A stretch of DNA of 64,000 nt from contig OZ017757.1 of assembly GCA_963969365.1 (NCBI GenBank), positions 1,116,001 to 1,180,000 on the forward strand, given 5' to 3'. Of the stretch, positions 1-10,897 are shown in pieces. The position numbers and the translations under genes are program-made. The number at the start of each line of letters is the position of its first letter. Positions within the stretch are counted from its first letter, which is position 1. The stretch comes from Asterochloris sp. CNOR1. Its lineage: Eukaryota > Chlorophyta > Trebouxiophyceae > Trebouxiales > Trebouxiaceae. The notes below the pieces were generated by a model. The model had not been told where the DNA came from. It ran no database searches and saw nothing but the letters and a program-made list of their open reading frames with translations.

Positions 1-80
1 AGCAGGCGAAGCCTATGGTGAGTTGCTCTTCTGTGACGGGTAGCAACCAGCCTGTTGCCTGACGCATCAAGCACTTGCAG

Positions 81-3000
81 GTGTGGCGGCCAGATGCAGA
101 TGACCAGGCAGAGGAGGATATGATGGACTATGACCCCACTGCCTATGACTGCCTCCACCGCTTTGCCCTGGAGTGGCCCTGCCTCAGGTGAGGCGCCTTG
201 CAGCACCTTGTTGCTCCCCATCAGGACGCTCTGCCAGGCTGAAGGACACGCAATGCACACTGCCTTCGTGCGCTGGATACTGCTTTTCTGCGCTGAATGT
301 GGTGTGCTTGCATGCCTCTGGGCCCTTGCAGGGCTGCCTTTGACGCCATTGATGCATCTGCTCAACAGCAGCAGGGGCTGCTTCCTTCTGGCTGCAGTCA
401 GGCATCAACACAGTGACTCTGGTCATCATGCTGCCTCCTCCTCCAGTAGCCTTGGCCACTTCCACTGACAGGGCCCTCTTTGCTGCTGCAGTCTAGACAT
501 TCTGCGCGACGAGCTGGGCGGGCCCCGCAATGACTTTCCCCACAGCCTTTACATGGTGGCTGGGACCCAGGCTGCCTCAGCCAAGCGCAACTACCTGGCC
601 CTTGTCAAGCTGTCAGACATCAAGCAGGGGCGCCACGGCGCAAAAGCTGGCGCAGCGGATGACTCTGACGATGATCTGCTGAGCGAGAGCGATGAGGAGG
701 TCGAGGATCCCCCGCAGATGCACCTGCGCATGCAGGTAACTATTACTGTTACTGACAGCAGCCAGCAGGATTTGTGCAGCTCAAATCCCCTCCCCACACG
801 TGCAACGGTAGGCGCTGGTTTGCACGCTGCATGCAAGAGCTACTGAGGGCAGCAGCACTGTCAGTACGGCTGGCTGCCTTGACTTGCCAGGCAGGTGCTG
901 ACCAGCCACCACTGTGCATGCAAGTGCCCTCCAAAGCCGCTGAGGGCAATAACGGTTTCAAGGCAGGAACACACTCTCAGACTGGACCTCTTTGGCATGT
1001 GCTGATGGTGCACCACTGCGCATGCAGGCCCTCCCCTACGCGGTCAACCGTGTGCGCAGCATGCCTCAGAGGCCGGGCGTGACGGCCCTGTGGGGGGAGG
1101 ATGGGCAAGTGCAGGTGAGCAGCATGCTGCAGCCTGGCTGCAGATTGCGTGCGCTCCGGGGCTGAGCGAGTCTAGGTCAGCCCTCTTAGGGGAGCGCAGC
1201 TGAAATGTTTGCTGCATCCCTCGCTCTGCGTCTCAGACATGTCATTGCCTGTGCCAAGGCTGCCTGCGCCACCTATCCTGCGCTGACTGCCAGGCTGTGT
1301 ACCTGTCTGACCGTTTTGCAGTGGCATCTGCTGCCAAGGAGCTCGAAAAATGTGCAGCAAAGCCATGCCCTGCAAAAATTGCCTGAATTCGTCTGAGGCC
1401 TTGCCCTCCTGCTACCTGCAGGTGTTTGACCTCACCTCCGCTGCTGAGGAACTCCAGAGCAGAGGCAGCAAGCCCAGCAAGAACCAGACACTGCAGCTGG
1501 CACCCCTGCAAGCCCACAGGCATGCCACAGAGGGGTATGCCCTCGACTGGTCCCCGCAGGCAGCGGGGCAGCTGGCCACTGGGGACTGCAGGCGGCATCT
1601 GCACGTGTGGAGCCCCACATCTGCTGGCAGCTGGGAGGTCAGCGCGCCCTACAAGGGGCACACGCAGTCGGTCGAGGACTTGCAGTGGAGCCCCACGGAG
1701 CCCAATGTGAGTTGCCTGCCTTGCCGGCAGAACCTGCCATCGTCTCAAAGCATGCCTTGTTCTTGATGCAGTGCTCAGGGGGCACGTGCACTCAATTGAG
1801 CAACTGCAGTGGACTTCCAGGAAGCCCAGCGTGAGTGGCTCGTCTGGCATCGGCACTCTGTCCTCAACAGGCTCTGCAGCGAGCGTTCATGCCTGCTGAC
1901 GGCTGGGAGGTCAGCAGAGCACATGCACTGTGGTGGTCATGCAGTGGTGCCCCACAGAACCCAGTGTGTTTTGCTCACAGTCTGGGTGGTAGAGCCTGGC
2001 ATTGGCTCTCAAAGCTCGCCCTGCATAGGGACCTCTAGGGGGGCACAAGAGGTCTGTTGGAGACATGCAGTGGTGTGCCACTGAGCCTGATGTGACTTGT
2101 GCGTCTGACCTGCAAGCTGTCAGGCAGCGCCTGCCACTGGCTCTCAAAGCTTGCCCTGCACAAGGAGCCCTGTCAGGCTGGCACGAGGGCATGTTTTGGC
2201 ATGACTTTTGCTGTTGCTGAAGGAGCCTGCAACTGACGCAAAACATGGTCAGACCAGCTGCTGCTCTCAGCAGGGCTGGTTGCCAAATACAAATGCATGT
2301 GTTGCACAGCAGGCGCTGGCCTGCTTCTGCCCACCTATCAGCAAGCCTGCCTGCATGCTCTGACCCAGCTATCGGCATCCTGCTAAGTGGACGTGCCCTG
2401 GTCTACAAGATGACACGGTTGTTGCCCTGAGTCTGCCTGCCCCATCTGCCCATAGTAGAGCCTTTGCTGCTATTCCTCACTATGCCTCGCCACGCACTGC
2501 CACCCCAAAACCCCCCCTCGCGTAAGCACAATTCACATCCTGTCTCGCTCAGGTGCTGGCAGCCTGTTGATTGGACGGGACAGTGCACATCTGAAAGCAC
2601 TGCCGACCTCAAGCTTTCCTGTGCCACTCACCTCAAACCTGCCCTGCGCAGGTGCTGGCCTCCTGTTCAGTGGATGGAACAGTGCGCATCTGGGACACAC
2701 GGGAGCGTGGGCGCAGCATGCTCAGCGTGGCAGCCTCAAAGACGGATGTAAACGTCATCTCCTGGTCCAGGCTGACAACTTACATCCTGGCCTCGGGGGA
2801 TGATGCTGGGGTCATGCGGGTGTGGGATTTGCGCAACCTGGCTGACGGCGCCCATGTGGCCAACTTTGCTTACCACAGGTGAGGAGCTCTGCCCATGAGC
2901 AAACACAGGCGAAGCAAGGTGCATCTCCGCCCTTGACTGGGGCAGGCACCAAGTTTGCCACTGGCACAGTGCCTTCATTGGTAAGTCACTGCATGGGAGC

Positions 3001-3740
3001 TTGCAGGCTGGATCTGGGGCAGGTGGCCGGCCTTTGCCAACTGCAGAAGAGGTCCCTGCTGCACAGGTTGGGAGATGCCGCTCATGTGGCCGTTCTTGCA
3101 TCCTCCTGGTGAGACCCGCTGTCAGACTTGTGTTTGGCAGAGCCTTGCACATCTGTGCAGCCTTTAGGGCACTCTGGTGTGCAGGTGATTGCTGTCCTGC
3201 TGAGCTCCCAAGTCCTCAAGCATTCTCGCTGGCAGGCAGCTGCACATTGCGCTGCACAGAAACCTGCGCCTGCAGGGCTGCCACTGCCTCTGCCTAGTGG
3301 CAAACCTACAAGCCCTTGTGTTGACGGACTCATCACTGCCCTGCTGCCTCTGCCCATCACGCATCTGACCCGGCCGCCGGCGCCAATCGCTCTGCTGGCC
3401 CTGCCACACACCACTGCCCTGCTGCCTCTGCAGGAGTGCCATTACCTCCATCGAGTGGGCCACCCACGAGAACAGCGTGCTGGCCACCACATCCAGCGAT
3501 GGGCAGTTGGCCATCTGGGATTTGGCAGTGGAAAGGGACCCTGAGGAGGAGGCAAACATGGCACCTGACAACAACGCTGCAGCACCAGACGACCTGCCCC
3601 CTCAGTTAATGTTTGTGCATTGCGGGCAGCAGGACATGAAGGAGGCTCACTGGCATCCCCAGATCCCTGGCATGATGGTCAGCACCGCTGCAGATGGTTT
3701 TAATGTTTTTAGGCCTGCTCCTGGGCCCCTCAATATCTGA
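81..3740 (+). CDS. GRWD1: GRWD1/Rrb1-like glutamate-rich WD40 protein, 5' partial
   Basis: WD40 propeller protein that in the known family chaperones ribosomal protein L3 and acts in 60S subunit assembly in the nucleolus. Exons by phase-consistent splicing: 81-187, 492-735, 1028-1114, 1422-1706, 2652-2878, 3434-3740 (stop TGA). About 418 residues are visible; the first exon(s) lie left of the window. The N-terminal part has the family's 'HRFALEWPCLS' segment, then an acidic run (SDDDLLSESDEEVED) that gives the family its name. WD repeats end in VRIWDT, MRVWDL and LAIWDL, and the C-terminus FNVFRPAPG is a weak last blade. It converges on TDP1. The intron between 1706 and 2652 is full of decayed exon copies (annotated separately). 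Family assignment is firm; exon edges are well supported. Confidence 0.93.
1660..2175 (+). repeat. Tandem decayed copies of an exon 3' end and its donor
   Basis: The end of the GRWD1 exon at 1660-1706 plus its following intron start recurs three more times at about 125-135 bp spacing. The landmark 'tgcagtgg' lies at 1680, 1805, 1940 and 2066, each followed by a variant of 'ccca..gagccca.tgtga'. The intron part repeats too: 'tctcaaagc' occurs near 1744, 2009 and 2140. Copies have lost the reading frame, so they are not used exons. They make up most of the first half of the intron. Confidence 0.85.
2548..2606 (+). repeat. Decayed copy of the next GRWD1 exon start
   Basis: The bases around 2550-2600 repeat the acceptor and first ~45 bases of the true exon that starts at 2652. 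Both read 'aggtgctggc' followed by 'cctgtt', then a 'gga.ggaacagtgc.catctg' motif about 25 bases on. The upstream copy quickly runs into stops, so it is best read as a dead exon duplicate inside the intron. Confidence 0.8.
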
Positions 3741-3970
3741 CAGCCCTAACTGACGCCTTATGACAGTCTGGTAGTGCTGGCTGTCATCTTCTGTTTTTGT
3801 GTTTCAGGCAGGAGAGACCCCTGTTGCAATTCAAAGGTTTGCAGGTAGTTGAAGTAATCCTGCTGTAGCACGAATGGGGAGCTGATCTAGCACTGAATGA
3901 TCTGCTTGTGACCATGACCACATTAGCAAGTGTCAGCAGCTAATGTCATGTTGCACCACAGGCGCCTCAG
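3741..3970. other. Convergent intergenic gap between GRWD1 and TDP1
   Basis: The 230 bases hold the 3' ends of two facing genes. I see no ORF and no clear terminator or hairpin. The stretch is a little more AT-rich than the exons, with a T-rich run near 3790. Confidence 0.6.
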
Positions 3971-6900
3971 TCATGGTCCCATAAGCATGCCCAGTGCATC
4001 TGGCCCTGAGTGGTGCCCATCTCTTGTCCAAGGCTTGTCCAAGCCGCTGATGTACTCTGCTGGTGGCAGTGTGTACGGCAAAGGAAACCTGACTGCATGC
4101 TGGTCACCTGCTGGTGCCTGCCAGCTGCAAAAGGAGACCTGTGCTGTGCCTGCTGCAGACTGAGCTGGGGGTGCATAGTCTATGTTCTGTGTGATGATGC
4201 CCACCACTGGGCTACAGCTGTATGAAGCGTGGCGGTGCGTCAAGCTGGCAGCCCACAATGAGGGAACAAACAGCATGCCCATCTCAAACCTGCAATGCAG
4301 ACAAAGCCTGAGGCCATGCAGCAAGGGAAGCAGTATCGTCCAATGAAACGATGTGCTTGTCGTCTGGCTGCTCACGCCAAAATGTACAGCTGGCTCCCTT
4401 CATGTTCGGCCCTGGTCTTTTTTTCAAGCTTGCCCCATGCTGCTATGCTCAGGTTGCTGGAGGTCAGTACCACCCAAGCCAGCTCCTTCCCACTGCAGGC
4501 AGCAACATGCGCCTTGGTCTTGCAGCTCAGCAAAAGCATGGCACAGTCAAGTTCATAATCAGACCTGAATCTCAGGTAGCTTTTCATGTGAGGCATGGCA
4601 CGCTGCCTGCCCATCACTTCGCCGCCCCACCTGCAGCATCCAGAGCAATCTGGTCTTGCAGGAGCAACCAGCCACTTATATCTACTCTGGTAGGGTACCT
4701 TCATCATGCGCATATGGTGCACATACCATGCCGCACTGCAGATCTGCTTTCGTGTAGACCGACGGTGCCACACAAACAGCTCATGCCGACTGACTGAACT
4801 GGCCATGCCTGAAGCCGGAGCAGCCAACAGGCATGCCTCACCTGCGCCACAGGCTTTGCAAGAAAGGCTTGGTCACGTTGGCTACAGTGCCAGGGATGCT
4901 GCCTCCCGCTGCATAGCCCTCCACACTGTCCCGCACCTCTTGGACGGTGGGCCACACCAGGTGCAGACCTGCTTTTTCGGCTCTGGGGCTGCCTAGGAGA
5001 CCTGCATGTTGCCAAACGCATCTGGAACAGGTGCAGCACTGCAAGTGGCGAGAGCCACAGCAGCCTGCAGAGGAGTTTGCTCCTGCTCTGCCAGGAGCAA
5101 GCGCCAACCAGCTGCTCCAGCAGCGACGCTACGTCTGATGAGCCACAGCAACATGTGCCCCGCCCTGCCAGCCAGTTGGACGGTCTCTGCAGAGACATGA
5201 GGCTTGCATGCTGTGGCAGCTGCCAGCCCACCTGCTTCAAGCGTCCCTGGCCTGGGAGGAGCGCCTGGGCATTTGCCAGCTGACAGACTGCCAACAAACT
5301 CTTCATGCAGCCATTTGTCGTTCAGAGACCCCAGCGACGAGAACTGTGCGAGCAGCTCTGCTCTCTCAAAAGTCCTGCTGAACCTCTCCCTCTGAAGCAG
5401 CTCCCTGATCCTCATGTGCCCATGCAAGAGCTTAGCTGCTCCTACAGGCACGACTGCATCTTGCTGGCGTGACAGCACAGCAGGGTGATCAGCAGTGGGT
5501 GAGGATCACACACTGTGTGGCAGGCACAGTTGTGCACAGCTTGCAGAGGCTGAAAGGGTGTCTAAGCAAGACTGTGGTAGCAATTGATGTCTCTGTGTAT
5601 CCATGGGCTGGCATTCAAGTAGCTTGCCTTTGTGCCGCCCAGGGATGGACGTGACCAGGTGACCCCTAGCCGAGCTGAGGTCATGCCTGATAATCATGGC
5701 CAGAACATCTGCCCCAATCGTCCCAGGCAGCTTCAGGGCTTTGACATAGATCAACAGCTGCTGCTCAAAGTCTGAGGAGGGAGGTGACTCTGCATCCTGC
5801 ACACAACGACATGCTGACAACATCGCCCACGTTTTGTGAGGGCACTTGATGACCGCTTGCCACGCTTGGTGCATCAGGGCTGCAGTGTGGCGAGGCCAGA
5901 CTGCAGAGGCGGGCTGGCAGCAGGCGCAGAAGTGTAGGCCTGGCAAGCAAACGGCTGCAGAGCCGGCTTTGTGGTTGCTCGTCACCTTTTGGGGAAAGTC
6001 CTGGAAGTGTAAGCCCTGCAGCCACAAGAGCTGCATCAGCTCTGGGGAGCCCTTGGCAGAGCTGTGGTGTGCAGGTGACGCCCCACTCCTGTCTCCCATC
6101 CTGGCTGCAGGCTGACCTGCTGTACAGCTGGCAAACCCAGAAGCAGACTCACCTGGCTCTTGTTGCAGCAGTCTGGGTGGTGGAGGTTAGCCGTGAGCAA
6201 GATGAATCTGAGGCCTGTTTCATATTGCAACAGAAAGAATTTGCTGTGGTGCTTGCCCCTGCAGCAAGGGAATGTGCCTTGCCAACTGCACCCAGACATG
6301 TGGCGCCATACGGAGAGCTTGAGCTTTAGCGCCACAACACGAGCCCGGCACACCCACCATTCGTTGCCGGTGTCTGGAGCATGCAGCACAGCATCGTCCT
6401 TCAGCCTGGTGGCAGCAGCAACTGCATTCATCTGCCACCTGAAGGGTAGCAAGAACGTTTCTCATACTCATTCATCTCCATTCAGTGTGCATCGTAAGTA
6501 GCCTGTGGTCACACATCGCCTGCTGGGTCAGTCCACTCACTGGTTGCAGCTGGCTTGCCCAGCCAACTCGCAGCATGCCACTACCATTGTGTAGTTGCAG
6601 CATACCCTTACCATTGTGTAGTCTGCATCAAGGTCAAGCAAGCGTGCACCACACCAAGCCCCACGTTGTTACCAGCCTCAGGGACACAGCTGACAAGCGC
6701 AGCAAGCTGGCAGGAACCCTTGAACGACTCTGCAAGCAGAATTAAGAGGCGCACTGCCAGCCCACGACCAAGACTGCAATGTGCTTGCCTGGTTCCATTC
6801 AAGGGTTCCCCGTGACACAGAATGAACTGGTCTGCCTTAATAAGATCTGGGCAGGTGGTGAGCAGCCACCCGAGATCAACCTGAAAATTTGAAGCTAGCA

Positions 6901-8564
6901 CGACCTGCAGCAGCAGATGCGCAGGGCCTGCAGGCGCTGACCGCTGTTGTGCCTCCTGACACCCTAATCAGGCTTGCTGGTAGACACACAGAATCTTGCA
7001 GGAGCCAACAGCTGCTGTGCTTCCTGTCGACCGCAGATCAATGAAGCACAGCGGTGTGCAAATGCTAGGCTGGTGGCGCAAATACCCTAAGCAGATGCCA
7101 GAAGCACAGGGGTCTGCAGGCAGTGGCAGCTGGTGGCTAAGACACCCTAAGCAGATGGCAGAGGCACAGGGGTGTGCAGCTGCTGGCAGCTGCTGTGTTT
7201 CCAGACACAATGAACCACTGGTGAAAGCGCAGAATCTGCAGGCGCAGGCAGCTGCTGGGCTGCAACCTGAGGTTGCCACAGGTGCGGCCCATGCTTGGCG
7301 ATGAATGTTGCCAAGCTTGGCACAGCCCAAAAGCATCCGCACCTTGATTTCCCCACAGACAACATCCTGCAGCCTGACAGCAACAGGCGCCCTGCAAGCA
7401 CACAGCAGCCTTGCACGCTTTACCAGACGCAGGGCTAGCTTGTACATTGTACAGAAGCTGCTGCCAGGATGTCTCCTTCTTGAGTGTCAGGCTGTGCAAA
7501 GCTCATGACGTCAGCATTGAGCATTCCATTGACTTTGCCTGCACACCTCCAAAGGACTTGATGGAGTCAAGTGGTGTGCAGAATCCACTTCTGCGAATGG
7601 AGTCAAGAGCATGCACAGCGTACCTGTTGGCCCACTCAGGAATCCGGTCCACTTTCAGCAGCCGGAAGCCGATGCCTGGGCCTGAGGACTGGCTGCTTGC
7701 TGCAGACTGGGCCAGGCTCCCATGGTTCGCCTGCTCAACCTTTGCCCGTTTAGCCATGCTGCGGTCCTCTGCCGGAACACTCGTAGAAGGCCCAGCTCCC
7801 AGCTCCAGAACAGCTGCGCTGCGCTTGCCAGTGAGTGCAGGCTTCACTGTCGCTGCTGTCTGTGGGCTGCCTGGCAACGCTGACAGGGTGCACATTGTGG
7901 TGTCAGCTCTGCAGCATGGTGCAACAAATAAGCGGTGCAGGGCCACACAGTGAAGCAGAAGGGCCAATCGCTTGTCAGCTCATGAAGCATTCAGGTGACT
8001 GCCGGCTTGCTGCTGCTGTGTTGCATGGCCAGGCTGACCTGGAAAAGATATAGAATCGCGATCCAGGAGCGAGTATGGCCTTGCGCTGCAGCGCGGCAGG
8101 GAAGCTGGTTGCTATGGTGCGCTCAGCAAAGACCAATCAGCAACAGGGACTAATACCTGAGCAGGACTCTCTGTGCGCTCGAGGAAGCAGACAGGCTGCC
8201 ACGTCTCTGCAGGCTAAGTGCAGCATATTGAGGGGCTTGATCAAAGGCGGCGAGCCATTGCAAGCCTGATGTACCTAGTTGATCACACAAGCATTGCTCA
8301 ATGACGACACCTGCAAGATGAACGAAAGCAAGGCTGACACTTTGTTCATCTGTGTGCAAGTGCTCAGAGTGCAGCACAAGCACCGTTATGGCCCAGCAGC
8401 TCCAGATGACAGACTCCTGTGCTGCTGACACCGAGCTTAAGGTGCTGGCCACTGGCATAGGGATCATCGAGCCTGGCAGTCCCCTTTCTGGATCTACCCA
8501 GAATGATCTCGCATGATGGTCTCAGGAGTGTGACTCCAAAGGGGCCATGCAGCTCATAGGACAT
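3971..8564 (-). CDS. TDP1: Tyrosyl-DNA phosphodiesterase 1 with N-terminal FHA domain
   Basis: Repairs stalled topoisomerase I by cleaving the 3'-phosphotyrosyl bond in the nucleus. Exons: 8564-8384, an incompletely resolved part ending near 7545, 6904-6789, 6438-6292, 6258-6153, 6015-5986 (30 bases only), 5796-5628, 5441-5232, 4968-4842, 4630-4376, 4289-3971. The first exon encodes an FHA-like domain (EIILGRSRKG, then 'CHLELLGHN'), as in plant TDP1. Both HKN motifs are present: GKHHSKFF with TANLHHPD, and AMPHMKSYLRF with LTSSNLSIAAWG. Also seen are 'AQFSSLGSLNDKWL' and 'VEGYAAGGSIP'. The start ATG at 8564 opens the FHA exon; the region 8383-7900 may hold one more exon. Introns starting at 6788 and 5627 use GC donors. 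It is divergent from the aminotransferase. Confidence 0.93.
7042..7202. repeat. About 60-bp tandem repeat in a TDP1 intron
   Basis: Two full units (about 7081-7140 and 7141-7200) and a partial one before them share 'accctaagcagatg.cag' and 'gcacaggggt.tgcag'. The repeat sits in the intron between the exons ending at 7545 and starting at 6904 and does not stay open in any frame. Confidence 0.75.
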
Positions 8565-8655
8565 GCAGATCCTGCGATTATTTGCGCGGGCGTGTTCCCC
8601 CAGACCTAGGCTGGTTTTGCCCAGGAGGCACTGCCCAGGAGGCACCTGGGCAGGG
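8565..8655. promoter_or_regulatory. 91-bp divergent promoter of TDP1 and aminotransferase
   Basis: Only 91 bases separate the chosen ATGs of TDP1 (8564, minus) and the class IV aminotransferase (8656, plus). The space must hold both transcription starts and 5' leaders, so shared control is likely. A tandem 'cccaggaggca' motif lies at about 8618-8645. No TATA box is obvious. Confidence 0.55.
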
Positions 8656-10390
8656 ATGCAGACCAACCAGGAGGCTTCCAGGCCCATGCTGTGCATCAAT
8701 GGCATCAGGCAGCCTGATGCCATTGGCACTCCTGCCAGTGGTGCTGGCCTGCTCCAGGCGTACCCCTCAGGGGTCTACACTGCTTTCCTGCTGACACACC
8801 AGGCCCCAGACCTGGGACCCTACCTAGATGATGAATTCAAGGAGGAACGAGACTTGGATGTGCATGTCAAGCGCCTTGCGGAGGGCTGGACTGAGCTGCA
8901 GGAAGCATCAGGCAAGCAGGTGTGTATTCTTGGGAGAGCTTCACAGCCCTCGGCCATGCTGGAAGCCAGGAGTTCTGCTGTGCAGGTCGCACACTGATGA
9001 GCGGGCGTCTGCTGCAGGCAATCAAGTCTGTGGATCCCAAAGACATGTTGACACTCCTGCACCGCGTCATCGAGTACTTCCAGGCGCCCATGCTGGCAGC
9101 ACACAGGAAGAACAGGAATGCGCCGAGCTATGTAGCCCAGATGGTCACTGTCCTGGTTGCAGAGCTGCCAGCCAGCCGCAGGTGCTTGTCCTCAGCAGCG
9201 ACCCCCAGCAGAGTGCGTCCTGTGGTGGGCTGGTGCCCTGGACCTGCATGTGCGCTCCCCGACTGCTGGGCCCTTGTGTGCTTTTTAGCAGGTTCAGGCT
9301 CAAATGGCAAGCCCTCCATGCAGCAGGCCAGCTTGACCCTGTATCTGTGGCTCCATGGCTCCTGGTTGCTGCACGCATGGTGCCCTGCATGAGCATGACG
9401 CTGCCTCAGGCTAAGTGCACTGTCTGCAGTGGCTATGACATGATTGTGCTCCTCGCGCCCATGCCAGACAAACAGCTGCCGCCGCTGCACATTGCTTGCC
9501 TGGCTCCTGGCAGGCAGCTGCCCCACATCAAACACTCCCAGTGGGTCAAGGACAGGCAAGTCTCTGTCCATTCTGCACCTCCATGTAATTCAAGCTATAC
9601 CACCCACAGCCACCCTGGTCGACTGCCTGGCAATGACCAAGCTCTCGGCGCTCTGCTGGCCTCCCTGAAACTGCAGCCATGCCTGACCTTCCATGGAATC
9701 TCGGCCATCCCTGCACCTGAACAGGACCTTAGACACCCTGGTCAACAGGCTGGCAGTAGCCAGGCGCTCTGCATCCTGCTGGCCTCCCTAGACTCTCAGC
9801 AGCCTGTGAACTCTCCCTCACTGCTCGCAAGTCACGTTTGCTGCACTCCACTGGCACATACTGCGGCAGCTGTCTCCCTGCTCACACTGTGCATGACTTC
9901 CTGCAGGAGCCAGTACCTGCCACTGCTGCCCCCTGGGGCTAGCGATGGCGTCTGCTGCAGCCCTGACGGCCGTCTTTTGGAGACATTCATCAGCAACCTG
10001 TTCATCATCCAACAGCAGCCCGACGGCCAGCCTGTTGTGAGGACTGCCGGCGAAGGCATACTGCCGGGCATCATGCGTTCCCAGGTCTTGCAAGTCTGTG
10101 CAGAGCTGCAGCTGCCATGTCAGCTGCAGGCTCCACTGTGCACCGAGCGTTCGCAGTGGCGCGAGGCCTTTGTAACAAACGCCGTACGCGGCATCAGACC
10201 TGTGGACAACATTCATTGCATGCACAACAAAGATCTCAGCCTGACACCATGGCAGCTCAGAATGCCTGACGGAGCCCCAGGGGCGATCACACTACTTGTC
10301 ATGAACAGACTCGAAGAAAGGCGGCTAGCCAAGGTGGAGACCATGACCCTCCTCTGGAGGAAACTGCGTGCACAAGGCAAGGTTGATTAG
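8656..10390 (+). CDS. Class IV PLP-dependent aminotransferase (BCAT/DAAT/ADCL fold)
   Basis: Exons 8656-8919, 9018-9181, 9430-9555 and 9907-10390 join in phase to about 345 residues. Known fold-type IV features are visible: N-terminal 'SGVYTAFLLTHQ' with 'DLDVHVKRLAE'; the probable PLP lysine in 'LPHIKHSQWVKDR'; the conserved 'RLLETFISNLFII'; 'GILPGIMRSQVL'; and 'REAFVTNAVRGIRPV' near the end. The family interconverts branched-chain or D-amino acids, or lyses aminodeoxychorismate; the substrate cannot be told here. The closest layout I recall is the plant D-amino-acid-aminotransferase-like group. The intron after 9555 has a GC donor (AG|GCAAGT). An upstream in-frame ATG at 8563 would overlap the TDP1 start, so 8656 is preferred. 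Confidence 0.87.
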
Positions 10391-10897
10391 ATATAAAAGC
10401 CTCTGCAGTCCATCACGTAGGGATCTATGGCCATGCTAAAGGCTTTCTTCAAGCGTCTGCAACATGCAGTTGCTGCAAACGGTAGTCCAGGGATGCAGAG
10501 CTTCATTTCTGTCTGTCATTCAACGCCGGCTTGCCAGCCTAAAGCTACCAAAAGGATGCAGGGGTGCCCTTATCAGAAGAGAAAACAATTAGGAGCTGGG
10601 ATGCAGGATCTAAGAGAAAAGCAAAAGGTGAACATCGGATGCGGCCGCTGTAGTCCAGATGCAGCTCCGCACCTTTCACTTGACTAAATGTACTCTGGTC
10701 AAGCGCCCTGATTGACTGTACAGGGGTCCAGGCCTAGCCTTGACGGCAGCTCACTGGTGTTCAAATATGAGCGGCATGTTGCCTCGCTGACTGGCTGACT
10801 CCTACGCTGATGCAAATGGTGCGTCTACAATCTGCCATGAGAGACCCCAGTGGAAGCTTGGTGCCGCAGAGGGCGGCACCTGGGAAGGGGCTTCCCT
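10391..10897. other. Convergent intergenic region, no gene seen
   Basis: About 500 bases lie between the aminotransferase stop and the RRM protein stop. Small open frames exist but none has splice support or a recognisable sequence. The stretch probably holds the two 3' UTRs. Confidence 0.6.

Noticed and set aside
1740-2640. Alternative WD40 exons in the GRWD1 intron
   Set aside because: They resemble exon ends but have lost frame and splice context; they are better explained as decayed duplicates.
8828-10390. One uninterrupted 520-codon frame as an intronless gene
   Set aside because: Only its last ~160 codons resemble the aminotransferase family. The N-terminal family motifs lie in other frames joined by introns with matching phases.
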